A DNA stretch of 64,000 nt. It comes from Ciona intestinalis (Eukaryota > Chordata > Ascidiacea > Phlebobranchia > Cionidae). Each line of letters opens with the position of its first letter. Position 1 is the stretch's first letter. The notes beneath the pieces were generated by a model. That model did not search any database, was not told where the DNA came from, and was given only the letters and a program-made list of their open reading frames with translations. Shown piece by piece: positions 63,506 to 64,000 of the stretch. The stretch is taken from contig NC_020175.2 in the NCBI RefSeq assembly GCF_000224145.3, positions 1,833,231 to 1,897,230 on the forward strand, read 5' to 3'. A program made the translations under genes and the position numbers.

Positions 63506-64000
63506 ATGGCAATCTCGAGTTGTCAAATAGTTGGATATTTAGTTGGAATTTTAACATGGCTTGGAGCTTTGCTTGTGGTCACACTACCGGATTGGAAACA
63601 CAGTTACGTTTCAGAAAGATCTTTCTCGGGAGTTTTGGTTGTTCGAGGTTTATGGACAACTTGTACAGTAAAGGAATCTGGATCTGTTGAATGTATAAAT
63701 ATCAGTGAACCTGTGTTTGCATTACCAACTTTGATCAAGGGATGCAGGACACTATCGGTGCTCGGTACAGTTCTAGCTTTTTGTGCAGTGGCGATTACCC
63801 CGCTTGGTAAGTTATATTCCCCAACAATTTAGTGTGGTGTGCAATTAAAGAGGAATAAAACATTCAAGCTTACATAAACTATTTTGTGTCATATTAATTT
63901 AGATCCTAAAATTATGTTTTAAAATTACCAAAACAATATATCAATCTTATAAAACGTGTGGAAGTATATTATTCAACGTGATTGTGTTTCAGTCAGTTAC
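63506..64000 (+). CDS. claudin family protein, first exon (3' end outside window)
   Basis: Four-pass tight-junction protein. Exon 1 is 63506-63806 (phase 1, donor GTAAGT). It starts MAISSCQIVGYLVGILTWLG (first membrane helix), then the first extracellular loop with the claudin signature W...GLW..C...C (DWKHSYVSERSF; VVRGLWTTCTVKESGSVECI), then IKGCRTLSVLGTVLAFCAVA, the second helix. A TTTCAG acceptor at 63987-63992 could open exon 2 at 63993, giving ITPL|VSY. Another ATG at 63499 lies 7 bp upstream in a different frame and gives only a 63-codon ORF, so the family match decides the start at 63506. I cannot say which claudin it is. Confidence 0.88.

Overview
The window looks like a piece of a compact, AT-rich tunicate nuclear genome, most likely Ciona or a close relative. 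The reasons are small GT-AG exons, short introns, invertebrate-deuterostome versions of vertebrate gene families, and a high density of short inverted-repeat and tRNA-derived elements. The species call is inference. There is nothing bacterial here: no operons, ribosome-binding sites or CRISPR. Four runs of N interrupt the sequence (6957-7067, 18456-18505, 21393-21956, 48133-48182).

Layout. 1-4148 (+): 3' two thirds of PDPK1 (PDK1 kinase, then PH domain). 5674-6954 (-): an unrecognised gene with a C-terminal C2H2-like finger, cut by a gap. 7806-8306 (-): first two coding exons of SCAP, with no later exons in the window. 8917-9090 (-): an orphan exon-like block. 10088-17664 (-): complete 13-exon RETSAT (622 codons). 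17.7-25.4 kb: gene-poor and repeat-rich, with a palindromic element touching the RETSAT start, a 'GAAACATAAT' palindrome array, MITE-like elements and a probable retrotransposon ORF1 fragment. 25453 or 29745-40950 (+): complete class IIa histone deacetylase (HDAC4/5/7/9 type). 42903-45516 (+): CMAS, CMP-sialic acid synthetase, catalytic domain only. 46387-60083 (-): complete 22-exon PRPF40. 47919-50753 (+): a type II membrane glycosyltransferase nested antisense inside one PRPF40 intron. 60.1-63.5 kb: repeats and two doubtful small ORFs. 63506 to the end (+): first exon of a claudin.

The genes are unrelated housekeeping, signalling and metabolic loci, not a pathway cluster. PDPK1, HDAC, CMAS, the glycosyltransferase and claudin are on +. 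SCAP, RETSAT, the finger gene and PRPF40 are on -. CMAS and PRPF40 are convergent. I rebuilt exon structures by hand from splice sites, phase continuity and similarity to remembered families. Each complete gene closes in frame with an exact codon count.

The observation I rate highest is in the HDAC. Its deacetylase domain keeps the structural-zinc residues and the 14-3-3 phosphosites, but a catalytic zinc-ligand Asp is Ser and the class IIa His (Tyr in active classes) is Phe. This suggests a pseudo-deacetylase. Other notable points: a C-terminal PVDLS motif in the same protein; a canonical MEF2 site beside a CRE in a GC-rich patch before its second exon; a ~950 bp inverted repeat in one of its introns; a CMAS without the vertebrate C-terminal domain; mobile elements that seem to supply splice acceptors for RETSAT and CMAS; and a SCAP that stops after two exons.
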